Assembly: GCA_963082975.1 (NCBI GenBank)
Contig: OY720350.1
Location: 44,470,734 to 44,534,733 of the forward strand
Length of the DNA: 64,000 bases
Origin: Labia minor
Taxonomy: Eukaryota > Arthropoda > Insecta > Dermaptera > Spongiphoridae
Direction of reading: 5' to 3'
The position numbers were made by a program, and so were the translations under genes. Below the pieces are notes generated by a model. The model worked only from the letters and a program-made list of their open reading frames with translations. It ran no database searches and was not told the DNA's origin. This document shows, piece by piece, positions 12,101 through 24,200 of this stretch (its first letter is position 1; every line of letters starts with the position of its first letter).

Positions 12101-15100
12101 AACTAAAATTTGAGTCTATATATTTTAATTAAAATTGAACCGAGACTAAGAAGTGAATAATTTTTTTAATCTTCCTTTCACAAATTATAATACCTTAAGA
12201 TTATGAGGGATTTGAAAATCAATTCCAGAAATATAAAAATATTAAAAAACACTATCCCTAAATATATTCTCAAATGTTTACCTTTGATATATATTTGTTA
12301 GATTATTTCAAAACTTAAATTTAAAACAAATGAGATTAGATATTTTAAAATACACTCAAGAATATTATTGCTTAATATTATTTCAGAAATTCGTTATGCA
12401 GATTTTGACTTTCACTTATGTATATTATATTATAGAGGTAATACTTATTTAGTGAATCTATAATTGGCAATGAAATATTATATGGAATCTTGCAAATAAT
12501 CGAAAAATTTCACCGAAAATATCTCTATTTTTCCAAAATAATAATATTCTTTCATACATTCGAAAAGCTATTTATCACAATAACAATAAAAAGACAAATT
12601 AGATATTCTTCTCATCAGTTTGATAATAACTATTATTGTGTTAATTTGAAGTTATGTTTATAATAAACTACTGATGAAAAATTAGTATTATCAATAATAA
12701 ATCCGTGTCAGTGTATGTCTCATACGACGTAATCAGTTTGATGATAGTAATGATGAAAAATTGAGGTTAAAATATTTTATTATATTAATTATAAAAATAT
12801 TAATTCAAAATTCAATTTTAAATTAAAATTTGTTATATTTATAATTCTCAAAATCTATAAAATAAAGCAGGGGTCGACAACCTGGTTCCCGCGAAACCAT
12901 TTTCAAGTACCTGCATTCAAATTACTAAGTATAATATTAATTTAAAGTCTTGACACAAAAAAAAAGATAACATTTTCAATTTTTCAATATGACTCTTAAA
13001 AAAAAGGTAAAATGTTTTTGCGATCAGGTCTTAAACACTTTAAAGTTTTTCAATATGGCTCTAAGTATCCCCAAGTGTGCCCACCCATGTTATATTATTT
13101 CAGAAATGTGCCCGGCTATTGAAAAAGTTTGCAGACCCCTGAAATATAGAATGTTTAGTTGTTTTTTTAAAAATTCTTCCATAATTATAGAACCTTATCC
13201 ATCAATGTTCTAGTTCTAATATAAAGTTGTTTAGTTAATAATAAATGATGCTAGAATGGGTTAATAAATTGTATAGTTAATAAACTGAGTATAAAAGAAT
13301 TTACTACAGGTTGAAGGATGTTTGTAGAGTAGGAGTTTGAACAGAGAGTTCTTTCATTTGCATTCTATTCTTTTTTCATATCACGTGCTTTTTCCTTTGT
13401 CTTTCATTTTCTAGAAAGATGTTTGTGTTAGTTAAAGATTACCTTCTTAAAACTTATAATCTTACTACTCATCAACAGAAAATACAATATATTATGATTT
13501 AAGGATAAATTGCAATAAATATCTTGTTCCAATGTTAAAATAGATAAATCATTTTTTATATTTACTAAGAATTTTTCCCTGCCTTTATTCTATTCCATGG
13601 TCTGAGAACGTGAATTGAATAAATAAATCAAAAAAGATGTTTTAATGGTAACATAAACGAAGTCTTAAAATGGAAAGTAAATGACGGTCCAGAAGGAAAG
13701 GCAAACGGGGTAGGGTTAATTTTTCATCAAGGACGTCAAGTAGATTCATTTCTACGAAAATCAATCTCTCAATAAAATAATACACGAGGTATTAATTATT
13801 TTATCTGAAAGATCAACAAGCAATTCAAAGTTCATGATTTCACCTCCTTCATCTTATTTCATGAAAACAATCGTGATTGAATTTCGTTTTCTTCAAAAAT
13901 CAAAATATTACAATAACTGTTACAAAAGATTTGATAATTTTATTTTATCCAAATAAGAGTGACTTTTATTACAAAAGAATTTGGAAAATTAATTAAATAT
14001 TTGGGATTGTGTGTGGAGATAATTACATCTTGTCAAAATTATGGTATAATAATTAAAAAAAAAGAAAAAAAATAATTAATCGTATTATTCTTTTTAAATT
14101 ATTTGAACAATTGATTATATTATTCTATTTAATAATTATAATATGCGTATTATAGTCATTAGAAGATTTTTTTTTTAACGCGGTTGGTGACCATTTTATT
14201 TTTAAGGTGGGGGTCCTTATAGCAGTGATTTTCAACCACTGCCGCGCGATTATCAAAATGTGCCGCAAAATTTTTCAAATGTAAAGAGGCTCTTAAACAT
14301 TTTCGACTTTTTTTTCAATTTTTTCATAATGGGATCAGACTTTGACACTTATCTTTTTCTTTGTGTGCCGCCAAATTTTTAAATCGTTAAAAATGTGCCG
14401 CGGTAAAAAAAAAGGTTGAGAATCATTGCCTTATAGTGTTAGATGGTGGGAGTCCGTCTCAAAGGCGATTTTTCCCCATCATTAAATAAAAAAAAATAAT
14501 AGATTGAATAATTTTTATATTTATAATATTATTAATAAACATGTAATGCAAGAACACCAATGAAGAAGTTTTTTATTATATTTATTATACTTATATATGG
14601 AATTTTCTGTTGATAAGTTAAAAAAACAAAAGCAAGTATGAATAATAATCATGTCATATTTACTCGAGAACACTTTTATCCCAAGTTTTATGTCTTTATT
14701 TATTTTGTTTCATTTTCCAACGATTTAAATTTTTATCAGAATTAGCTCTTAAATTAGAAATGAATGATTTATAAATTCAAATCCTATTATCATTCGTTTC
14801 CATCATCCCTGTTTGAAATTCACAATCCATTCATGATAAGAATCACATTCTTTGGCTCGGATCCAGCATAAACTTCTTCATTGCATTATTTTAATTTATT
14901 TGTATGCATTTCATTTATAATCACTAGATATGATCATCCTTTTATTATTTTTACTATCTTGCCAGAGATAGTATTGCGATCATGAAAATTTTCTATGTTG
15001 AGATTTTGAGGTTTTTATACGTTTTGAACGTTCCTGAATCATTTTCACTAAGATTGAGAAAAATGTCTATATGTGTGTATGTATGTATGTAACCAAGATT

Positions 15101-18100
15101 ACGCAAAAACGGTTTGAGCTAGAATGATGAAATTTGATACATGGGCATTATTCAAAATTCATAGTTTTCTCTCAACTTTTGAGAAATGTAGCTCAACCGG
15201 AAGAGGGTCATTACCTACAACGTTTTGATTTGTTTTCCTCTAAAGTGACCGTAAAAAAAAGATATATGTTTGATAGTTTTTCTTATGATTAAAAATTGTA
15301 TAAAACTGATATATAGAGAATTTCAGCTTGATTGAATCGCTGAAAGTACCAGAATTAATTTTTTAACACTGCAAATCTCACGCGCCAACAAGTGATGTGC
15401 TGCCATCAACAAAAAGTCAAACATGCGCTGGTTTAATAAATATTATTTATTAATTTTAATTTATAATTTAATTTAAATTAATATACGTTATTTAATTCAA
15501 TTCAAATTTGCGAGATAGTCGAGTGGAGACCCTCCAGATTTTTTTTTTAAATCTACACCTTGAAGTAAATACAATCACTTTCTATAATTAGTTTCAATTT
15601 GTTATGGACATGAAAAATTGGAACATGAAATTTGCAATTGTTAGAATTGGTTCACTGGGTGATGAACCAAGCAAGCCATTCCCATTCTTTCACTTAACAC
15701 CTCTCCCCTAATCTCACTCTCTTTTTGTTCATAGAAAGTTGAAATAATATTTAGAAAATAAAAAATAATTAGAACTTAAGATATTAAAATTATATATTTA
15801 TTATAATTTTTTACTACTTTTCAAAACTTTTTCATTAAATCAATTTAACTACTACTTTTAAAATTCTATAGTAAATATTTTTAATTCATAAAATTATCCA
15901 TATAATATACTCATCTGTTTTTATATTATCAATATGGAAGAAAATTTTTATTTCAAATTAAACATAAATTATTATCATTTTTTTGAAAATTAAATTAAAA
16001 TTTTAAATTATTATTGTTATAATATTTTAATTATGATTTCAACATTTGAGATTAGTTTATTATTGATATTATTATACATATTATGTTAAATATCTTTTAT
16101 GTTAAATATATTTCTATATATCTTTTATACACATATTATATATTTCTAAATTACCCAGATCATTAAAATTTAATAGTAAATAAATAAATGGACTTTTAAT
16201 CCTTTTTAAAAAAATCTGGAGTGTCTCCACTAGACCATCTCGCAATTTGAATTGGATTAAATAACATAATATATTATATTTAATTAATTATAAATTATAA
16301 ATTAAAATTAATAAATAATATTTATTAAACCAGCGCATGTTTGGCTCTTTGTTGATGGCAGCACGTCACGTGTTGGCGCGTGAGATTTGCAGTGTTAAAA
16401 AATTAATTCAGGTACTTTCAGCAAATCAATCAAGCTGAAATTCTATATATAGCAGTTTTATACAATTATTAATCATGTGAAAAATTATCAAACATATATC
16501 TTTATTTTTACGGTCACAGAAGAAAAAAAATCAAAACGTTGTAAGTAATGACCCTCTTCCGGTTGAGCTACATTTCTCAAAAGTTGATAGAAAACTATGA
16601 ATTTTGAATAATGCCCATGTACCAAATTTCATAATTCTAGCTCAAACCGTTTTTTTCATAATATTGGTTACATACATACACTCACACACACAGACATTTT
16701 TCTCAACCTTAGTGAAAATGATTCAGGAACCTTCAAAACGTATAAAAACATCAAAATCTCAACATCAAAATGTTCGTGATCGCAATACTATCTCTGACCA
16801 GATAGTAAAAATATTGAAAAGTATATTAATTAGAAAATGATTATATCTTAATTTAAAAGCAATTAATTTATGAGAATTTCATGATTTATGAAATTATTGT
16901 TCTTAAGTAATATTATTTAAACAATGGTTTGTTTTATATATTCCGGATAAAAAAAAATCATGAATTCAACGAGCAAATACTCCTTCATTGATGAAAAACG
17001 TGATTACTCTATTTAAAATTTTTTTTTTTCTTAAATGTCATTTAAATCTTCTGAGACCTTTACTTCATTCTACAATTAAGATAATGATCTCATTATCTCA
17101 AAGATTTTGTAACATCCTTATTTAAGGCAAAAAAAAAAAAACAAAAACAAAAAACAAATAATATTTTAAACCCCTAACAGATTACTTTTAATACCACTAT
17201 ACCCTGACCTTTGTTCTATTTTCACAGCTCTATGAATATAATTATTTTTTTTAACTACAAATAATAACATAATTTATATTAATAGTAGATTTTTCTTTAA
17301 ACATAATTACTAAATGAGCCTTTATTTTTGATGATATATAATCTATTCGTTTTATTTATTTAACTTAATTTTAATTAAATTTTTTTTTTTTTTTTTTTGT
17401 AATTGTGAGAAAAATTGATAAATTATTATATATTAAACAATAAATCACATATACTTTTTTTATTATTTTTCGTTCAAATAATTTCCTGCATGCAAACTTT
17501 TAGTTTCTCTAACAAACATACAAATAAATAATTGACATTATTGTGACAAATGTTTAATCATTAAATTTAAGTATATATATATAATATTTTATCTCATACT
17601 TACACTTAAAATATAAATAAATAATTTTAATATCCTTCACCCATTTCACAGAATTCATCACTTAAAACATTTTTTTAATTAAAATTACTTATCTATGTTT
17701 TTTTTTATTTTATTGTTTCTTTTATTTGTATATTATTTATATTTTCTTTCGTTTTTCTCATGAATATTAAAACGTTTTTCTACTTTATAAAAAAATTAGA
17801 ACATGAAAACATTATTAATTACGAAATTTTAATTTTTTCATAATTGAAAAAAATTGAGATATTGTTTTGTTGAAGTAGGTATTTCAAATACATAAATTAA
17901 GATTTTATTCGAAGTTACCATAAACTTAGGAATGTTTCTCTCTCTCATTGCACACACACACACACACATACACACACACTCATATATATATATATATTTA
18001 TCTGTTTTTCATCACATTCCTTCAAACATCAGCTACTGAGTATAGAGATGTTTGGGGGAATGTGGCTAAAAAGTTGGTATACATTAATAATAGCTTTAAC

Positions 18101-20298
18101 TCTCTATAAGAATACCTGTATTGTTGGACAAACAATCAAAAAAGGACCGTGAAGGAGTTGGATGTATATATTTATCTATTTTTAGCCACATTCCTCCAAA
18201 CATCCCTATACTCAGTAGCTGATGTTTGGAGGAATGTGATGAAAAACAGATATATATATATATATATGTAAACTCATTTTAGTGGATTTGGATAATACTT
18301 TACCAGTGGGTTCCTTTTGAATTGCAAATAAACTTTACTTATGAAAATTTTTCCCGGCATCTTATAGTTTTCGAGATAAAAATTATTAAAATTTGCATAT
18401 AAATCCATTGATATTCTTACCAATTTATTCTTAATAAAATTGATATATATATATAATGATGTTTATTATAATTATTTAAGGTTAGGTTTTGTATAAATTA
18501 GGAATCCGATTTACTCTAAAATGCAGAGAATTTTATTAATTTAATTTTATAATATACAAAAATGTACATAACATGTATAATATAATAGACCCACCTAAAA
18601 TGCAGAGAAATCGATTTTAAAGTCCTTATTCGATGAAAACCAATTTCATAGTTTTTTCTAATTAATTTATTTTAATAACGAAGGTAATCAAAGTCCTGCA
18701 TCTTAGATAAGTCATAATTAATATATTTTCTTAGTTCAATGTTTCGCCATCAGAAGCGCTGTTACATAAATTTATCTGTTTTTAATCATATTCCTCCAAA
18801 CATCAGCTACTGAGTTTAGGGATGTTTGGAGAAATGTGATTAAAAACAAACATCAGCTACTGAGTATAGGGATGTTTGGAGGAATGTGCCTAAAAATAGA
18901 CAAATATATACATCCAACTCCTTCACGGTCCTTTTTAGATGGTCTGTCCAACAATACATATATACTTATAGAGACGTTAATGGTATTATTAATGTATACC
19001 AACGAAATTTTTTAATTTCAATTATTCTTAGAATTTATTTTAGTTATTTACAATTATATAATGAACTATATTTTTATTTATATAAATAATATCAAGACAA
19101 AAAATCTGGAGTGTCTTCACTCGACTATCTCGCAAATTTGAATTGGATTAAATAACATAATATATTATATTTAATTAATTATAAATTATAAATTAAAATT
19201 AATAAATAATATTTATTAAACCAGCGCATGTTTGGCTCTTTGTTGATGGCAGCACGTCACGTGTTGGCGCGTGAGATTTGCAGTGTTAAAAAATTAATTC
19301 TGGTACTTTCAGCGATTCAATCAAGCTGAAATTCTATATATAGAAGTTTTATACAATTATTAATCATATGAAAAATTATCAAAAATAAATCTTTATTTTT
19401 ACGGTCACTTTAGAAGAAAAAAAATCAAAACGTTGTAGGTAATGACCCTCTTCCCGTTGAGCTACATTTCTCTAAAGTTGATAGAAAACTATGAATTTTG
19501 AATAATGCCCATGTATCAAATTTCATCATTCTAGCTCAAACCGTTTTTGCGTAATCTTGGTTACATACATACATACACACACACATACACACACAGACAT
19601 TTATCTCAACCTTAGTGAAAATGATTCAGGAACCTTGAAAACGTATAAAAACATCATAATCTGGCGAGATAGTAAAAAAGTCATATTTTAGGAAGTAATA
19701 GAATGTATTATTTATAATTACTTATACTTCAATTGTTAATTGTTTGATTTCACCTAGAAAAAGTACAAATATGTACTATTTTGTAATAATAAATATAGAC
19801 TGAAAAATTTATTAAATTTGATCATGAGGTTTTAATGGATGGTAGACTGGTTATAGAACTTTATATAATTTTACAAAATTCTTTCTAGTTGTCTAATGGA
19901 GAGACTTTCTCTCTCGATTGACGTTTTGTGCCCTGAACAACTGTTGACCCACTCGCTATTGAATTCCTGTTGCAGCTCTCTGTGATGCCGACCCGAACGG
20001 GAACGTGGCGCTTGGTAAATCGTGCTCACGGTACTGGCAATGCCAGGGCGGGTATCCACGTTTGCAACGATGTCCGGCAATGTTAGTATTCGATCGTCGA
20101 GCATTGCGATGTGTTGTACCACCCACCGAAGATTGCGATGTACCATCAACACCTCCACCAATTCTTGATGAGGATGCTGATGACAATCTACCACCCGGGC
20201 GAGATTCCGAGCCAGAAAATTTACCACCACCCAGGCCAAGACCTCAACAACATCAACAACATCAACAACATCAACAACAACAACAACAACGCAACTGA
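5913..20298 (+). CDS. obstructor/CPAP3-family chitin-binding cuticle protein, 5' end missing
   Basis: Spliced gene with coding exons 5913-6137, 9929-10117 and 19976-20298; introns 6138-9928 (GTAAGT...TAG) and 10118-19975 (GTGAGT...CAG), both phase 1. The joined frame has no stop and gives three six-cysteine chitin-binding (peritrophin-A/CBM14) domains followed by an acidic, Pro- and Gln/His-rich tail, the layout of CPAP3 (obstructor) proteins. These are secreted to the cuticle, bind chitin and help order the apical matrix. The first exon starts inside a Gly codon (phase 1), so a signal-peptide exon must lie upstream; none was found in 1-5900. The second domain begins after a PIST motif that the minus-strand gene at 26.4-35.4 kb also has, so the two may be close paralogues (D-type CPAP3 is my guess from memory). 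The family assignment is firm; the exact orthologue is not. Confidence 0.9.
7030..7095 (+). repeat. tRNA-like fragment (SINE-like)
   Basis: GGTTCGAAACTCG fits the RNA polymerase III B box, preceded by CCAGCGGTTGGACTGATG as a poor A-box region. It cannot fold as a full tRNA by eye (no acceptor stem), so it is a decayed SINE or tRNA pseudogene. Confidence 0.35.
7632..7782. repeat. Large palindrome
   Basis: Arms of about 70 bases (GAACTGTTTTATAA... and its complement ending ...AAAACAGTTC) fold back around a centre near 7705 with few mismatches. Foldback element or MITE; no clear target duplication seen. Confidence 0.55.
8120..8356 (+). repeat. GAGCTCGG...CGAGCCGAGG repeat, copy 1
   Basis: About 235 bases shared, inverted, with 23969-24200. 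It contains GCGAGAGCTCGGTGTCCC and CGAGCCGAGGCTCGGGGTCC separated by an AT-rich stretch, and a CAGATTGATGCAA segment also seen at about 7325. Confidence 0.5.
8602..9062. mobile_element. hAT-type MITE, 461 bp, with perfect 8-bp target duplication
   Basis: Ends CAGTGTTTTCAACC and GGTTGAAAAACACTG, flanked by CCCTAATC on both sides (8594-8601 and 9063-9070). The GGTGCCGCGGCACC type of sub-terminal motif is shared with the elements at 14223 and 31336. No transposase. Confidence 0.85.
9093..9717 (+). repeat. GACCTG-TGGC-CAGGTC repeat family, copy 1
   Basis: One of four copies (9.1, 23.1, 27.3 and 43.2 kb). It starts with a perfect six-pair hairpin GACCTGTGGCCAGGTC and CCGAACCGACCGAC, has paired TGACGTCA-like sites around 9275-9300, a CTACCACTTCCGGTTTCC box, and ends CGTCGGTCGGTAAAAA. 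The CCGACCGAC motif is inverted at the two ends. In this copy the last 135 bases form a foldback (TTTTTACCGACCG... at 9581 against its complement at 9717). Confidence 0.65.
9929..10117 (+). CDS. Exon with chitin-binding domain 2 of the plus-strand CPAP3 gene
   Basis: Acceptor TTTCATTAG ends at 9928, donor GTGAGT begins at 10118, phase 1 on both sides, 62 full codons. It encodes C-x12-C-x5-C-x9-C-x12-C-x8-C, with CTRYWTCWNG around cysteines 2 and 3 and CDWPENVAGC at the end. It resembles the middle domain of Gasp-like proteins. A second open frame on the same strand over this exon is a shadow. Confidence 0.92.
10815..11995. mobile_element. TTAA-flanked terminal-inverted-repeat element, 1.18 kb
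   Basis: TTAA at 10811-10814 and 11996-11999 bracket inverted ends GGTAAATGTACCA and TGGTACATTTACC, which continue imperfectly (CATGGACCAC). Related GTGGACTACG and GTGGCCCACTACT motifs occur inside. No transposase frame. A piggyBac-type TTAA duplication is the simplest reading; because TTAA is palindromic, a TA-duplicating element cannot be excluded. Confidence 0.6.
12868..13141. mobile_element. hAT-type MITE, 274 bp
   Basis: Ends CAGGGGTCGACAACCT and AGTTTGCAGACCCCTG. The flanks AAATAAAG and AAATATAG are an 8-bp duplication with one change. A different hAT subfamily from the CAGTG elements. The open frame crossing it is not a gene. Confidence 0.7.
14223..14428. mobile_element. hAT-type MITE, 206 bp, with perfect 8-bp target duplication
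   Basis: Ends CAGTGATTTTCAACC and GGTTGAGAATCATTG, flanked by CCTTATAG at 14215-14222 and 14429-14436. Contains several TGTGCCGC motifs. Confidence 0.85.
14950..15537 (-). repeat. CTGGAGTGTCTCC repeat family, copy B
   Basis: Inverted relative to copy A. It starts TTTACTATCTTGCCAGAGATAG and ends with a mutated GAGTGGAGACCCTCCAG. Belongs to the longer subtype that keeps the GCCAGAGATA...GATCATGAAAA segment. Confidence 0.7.
16216..16812 (+). repeat. CTGGAGTGTCTCC repeat family, copy C
   Basis: Long subtype, same orientation as copy A; ends with TGACCAGATAGTAAAAATA. Contains GCAGCACGTCACGTGTTGG, which copy A lacks. Confidence 0.7.
18001..18255. repeat. Double-hairpin inverted repeat, copy 1
   Basis: Two ~70-base arms (TCTGTTTTTCATCACATTCC... 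and its complement) flank a ~105-base spacer. Each arm is itself a hairpin: CACATTCCTCCAAACATC pairs with GATGTTTGGAGGAATGTG around a 16-base loop (the left arm carries a few changes). The spacer contains AAAAGGACCGTGAAGGAG. Confidence 0.65.
18772..19005 (-). repeat. Double-hairpin inverted repeat, copy 2 (rearranged)
   Basis: Two adjacent copies of the small hairpin (CCTCCAAACATC...GATGTTTGGA) followed by the spacer in reverse (CTCCTTCACGGTCCTTTTT). Relative to copy 1, the second far arm is missing. Confidence 0.55.
19106..19678 (+). repeat. CTGGAGTGTCTCC repeat family, copy D
   Basis: Starts CTGGAGTGTCTTCACTCG and ends CTGGCGAGATAGTAAAA. Lies about 300 bases before the last exon of the plus-strand gene. 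Confidence 0.7.
19976..20298 (+). CDS. Terminal exon: chitin-binding domain 3 and Pro/Gln/His-rich tail
   Basis: Acceptor TTGCAG ends at 19975 and the stop TGA is at 20296-20298. Domain 3 is C-x13-C-x5-C-x9-C-x12-C-x7-C (CSRYWQCQGG... ending CVVPPTEDC). The remaining ~50 residues are low complexity: a Pro/Thr stretch, an Asp/Glu-rich stretch, a second Pro stretch, then (QQH)n and a Gln run from a CAA/CAT repeat before the final RN. Unlike the two minus-strand paralogues, no intron interrupts the last cysteine. Confidence 0.92.
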
Positions 20299-23066
20299 TC
20301 GTGTAAAATCTCTCCATCATATGAGATCTATTTAATATTAATATTTAAAAAGAAAAAGAAAAAAACAAACAAAGAGACTGAACTTTTCATATAAAATATT
20401 TTTTTTTATTATAGAAAACGAAAAATCAAAAGTCAAACAACCATACTTTTTATATTATAACCAAAAAAGTCTCAAAAAAAAAACACCTCTTTATTATAAA
20501 TTCAATTTTAAAATAAATATTAGAATATATTTAGATACTCAGTTATCTATTTTATATAAATTTAAATTAGAAAGAGTTTAAATATTTTATTATTTTTTTA
20601 AATTTATTTACAAAAGACACTTCATCTATTGTTTTACATGTATATATATACATATATAATATTCCAATTAAATCGATTTTAATAATTACATTGGTTTTTT
20701 TGATAATTTTTAATTTTATGTTTTATGAAATTTAAATGGTGCTTTAAGTGTTTTGATTGGTTTTTTTTTAATTTATTAAAATAATAATATGGACAGAATA
20801 TCCAATTATTAAAATTAATTTCTCAGAGAAATATAATAAACGCTAGTAAATACAATTGAAATTAATAATCATTTAATTTATATAAATATCTTTTTTAAAT
20901 AATTCAAATAATAAATAAATAAATGATTGAACATATATAATATTATATTATTGAATGAAACAAATTAATGAATGTCATGAAACAAATAATTTATGTATCA
21001 TTTATTCCCACTAAATTTTTATATATTCAATTTAATGTAGGAGTTTATTATTAAGAAGATACACACATGTTTATATAATGGAAAATAAATTTTTTTTTTA
21101 TTTAAATAAATTATTTATTTTTATTGAAATATAATTTTAATTTGAATTAATAATATTTGTAAATTGATCCTTTGGAACTGGTAGGTATTAAATTTTTTTT
21201 ATTATTTTAAAGTAACTAAAATATGTTATTATAATATAATAATAAAATTCCAAAATAATTTTTAATTTGAATGACCATAAAAAAAATAAAATATAATAGT
21301 AAAAATTGTATTTTTAAACTATTCAGTTATTAAATAATAACTTTTTTAAAAAATTAGTAAGAGAATTTCATTTAAAATTAATTTAAATTTTATGGTAGAT
21401 TAAATTACAATTTGAATTAATTATTATTATAAAATAGCTTAATAAAGATAAAGTTCTATATAAGTTTGTAGTAATAACAAGGATTTGATAAAGATATAAC
21501 TTTAATTTGGGCGCCAAGATAATAAGGATTGATAAAAATAACTTTCACAAAATATTTATATATTGTTAACGGGTTTAATAGAAAGAAAGAAAACAAAAAG
21601 AAAAGATAAATTTACAAAATATTGCAGAATATGGAACATATAAACATAAATTTAAGGATTGAGTACCATGCCCCATATGATCAGCTCAATGGTTTCGCAA
21701 CGACTGTTTTGGGCTTGGTAAAATATTTTGTGGGAATCCCTTTTAGTTTGGGCGTGCTCCATCTGAGCAGCACCTCCTGGGAGCCAATACCAGTGGATGG
21801 GTTCACCAGGTTTACATATAATTACAAATAAAATAAATGGTCCGCCCGTTACAAGCTTATTTAAGTTCTGAATAGCAAATTCCTCTGATTTATCTATATT
21901 TAAAGAATTTAAATTTTTAATTAGAATGAGTTGATTTTTATTCATTTTCAGTTGAAGGTCAAACTATGTAGATTTTTTTGGAAATGGACCTTTTTTTAAT
22001 AACAATTTCAAGTGAACAACCGCTGAGAATTCAATTTCGTTGATTCATCTAAATTGAATTGAATTGAAAAAAAAAAAAAATTAAAAGGAATAACAAGGAA
22101 ACATTCAGGGGTGATTAAACTTAAAAAATGAGAAAGGGTATAAGCAAAGTCATCGTATTAAATTGATTTTTTTTTTGTAACGTAAAAATTTTGAACACAC
22201 ATCCTCACACCACTCAATTGATAAAAAAATAATTTATCTGATATATAATTATAATTATCTATTAAAATATGAAAATAAATAATTGATTAAAACAAATTTT
22301 CATTATAATATAAATTTTCAAAAATTTTAAATATCAAGATTATAAATGTTTAAGTTCAATATAAGTTTTTATTTTATCGTAATTGTGGATATCTAATTTA
22401 ATTTAAAATAATTTATTATAATTAATAATTTAATTAATTAAAAGAACGTATTGTCTATATTCAAATAAAAAAAAGATATATAACAGTAAGTAATAAACAA
22501 GTTTCTCATATGGAAACTATTGATATTTTGAAAAATTAAAAGGAATAACAAGGTTGGTTATGAACCTCAACTATTATCAAATATTATTGCTACCATAAAC
22601 TTTAGACAAAATAAACATAACCAAATTTTTGTAAAAAGTTCAAAAATGGCCAGTTAAGTAATGATCCAAAAATAAAATTATCTTATTATAATTAAATAAG
22701 AAATTAACAAAAAAAATTAAAAATTTTATAAGAAATATATATCATCACTAACAAAATCGTTTCTTTGAATATGTTATTGTTAATACTACAGACTCAAAAG
22801 TCATTTATAGCAGTATAAGGTGTTGTGGTCTTTAATGATCACTTAAACTTTATAAAACCACTGAGCATTAAAAGAAATAGTTCAAAGATTGGTATTTCGA
22901 ATTATCTATAGGGTTTCAAAAGAGCCATTTCCCAATTCACTAATTTGTAAATTATAATTATTTTTTGGTGTAAAATAAGCTGTTTTTCGAGAAGCTATGT
23001 ACATATTCTTTAACTTAAAATTGCGGAAAAATTAAGTTTTAAACAATTAATTTAATCTCCGTTAAA
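20299..23066. other. 3' flank between converging genes
   Basis: AT-rich DNA after the stop of the plus-strand gene. A unique, more GC-rich block at 21640-21860 carries open frames on both strands, but neither resembles a known protein. Nothing else recognised. Confidence 0.5.
20512..20517 (+). promoter_or_regulatory. Candidate polyadenylation signal
   Basis: AATAAA about 215 bases after the stop codon of the plus-strand gene. This hexamer is common by chance in such AT-rich DNA, so the call is weak. Confidence 0.25.
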
Positions 23067-23067
23067 T

Positions 23068-23705
23068 AAGTTGACCTGTGGCCAGGTCCGAACCGACCGA
23101 CTGTTTGAAATAAATTAATTTCCAGCTACAGAAACAATTTCAAATAATTTTCATATATCTATTAATGTAATAAAAAACAGATATGGATACATAAATAATA
23201 AATATAAACATTTTTAATTTTATTTTATTTATAATATATATGCAAGACCAGGCTGTGACGTCATGCATGGCTGGATGACGTCATATAATTTTAAATCATG
23301 AAAAAACTAATAAATATGATTTTTTTCGAGGATAAAACCAATACAAAATGCATGATTCGTGGTGATATATAAAAAAATCTCCTTTGGTGTGAAAATAACC
23401 CTTTCCTTCCTATCGTCGATCGCTAATACTACCACTTCCGATTTCCGGAATTGCACCAAAAGTTGATCAATTCATCCCACTGATGCATTAAGTAAATATA
23501 CCAAATTTCATCAAAATCGGTTGAGCCGTTCAGGCTGTACACATCTATACGGACGGACAGACGGACGGACAGACGGACAGACATCATGCTAAAAATACTT
23601 TTTTCTGTTTAGAAAATGCATGATTCGTGGAGATATGTAAAAATCTCCACATGTGAAATTTGGTGTGAAAACAATACCTCCCTTACTATCGTCTGTCGGT
23701 AAAAA
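23068..23705 (+). repeat. GACCTG-TGGC-CAGGTC repeat family, copy 2
   Basis: Starts AAGTTGACCTGTGGCCAGG and ends CGTCTGTCGGTAAAAA. It has a GGACGGACAGAC microsatellite at about 23553-23580 next to the AAATCGGTTGAGCCGTTCAG box. Confidence 0.65.
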
Positions 23706-23968
23706 TATTAGTATACTTAAATGAATTGATGAAAAAACTAATTCATATATAAAATATTTAATTAAACACATTTGTAAAATGTGTATGTAAGGTTAATTAA
23801 ATATAATGAAATATTTAGTATATTAATAAACTTAACATATCCACACGAGGAATAAAATTTTAAAAATTAAAAGAAACAAAAGTCTCTATTGAAAATGCTA
23901 CTTTGTAAATGATACTTTCTTCAATTGTAACTTATTTTAATTAATAAATAGTTTAAATGATAAAGAGT

Positions 23969-24200
23969 AAGTACTGGGACCCCGAGCCTCGGCTCGGTAA
24001 TTAAGTTAAAAAAATTGATTCATTATTATATTGGGTTTGGCTGGTAAAATTAATACCAGGGACACCGAGCTCTCGCTCGACCCTTTAAAAATATTGATAT
24101 ACAATTCTTTAATTATTTATTACAATTATTAAATGTTGCATCATTGCATCAATCTGATTAAAATGATTTGAAATGGGGTCCTCAATAATACAAACAAACG
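23969..24200 (-). repeat. GAGCTCGG...CGAGCCGAGG repeat, copy 2
   Basis: Inverted copy of 8120-8356, from GGGACCCCGAGCCTCGGCTC to CAATCTGATTAAAATGA and GGTCCTCAATAATA. Confidence 0.5.

Larger units (their letters stand above)
10118..19975 (+). other. Intron 2 of the plus-strand CPAP3 gene (9.9 kb)
   Basis: GTGAGT to TTGCAG. It holds a TTAA-flanked element, two hAT-type MITEs, three copies of the CTGGAGTGTC repeat and the double-hairpin repeats; otherwise AT-rich DNA with a (CA)n run near 17950. No other coding exon found in it. Confidence 0.7.

Noticed and set aside
19871-20320. 149-codon minus-strand open frame
   Set aside because: Antisense shadow of the last exon of the plus-strand gene, kept open by the CAA/CAT repeat and GC-richer coding sequence.
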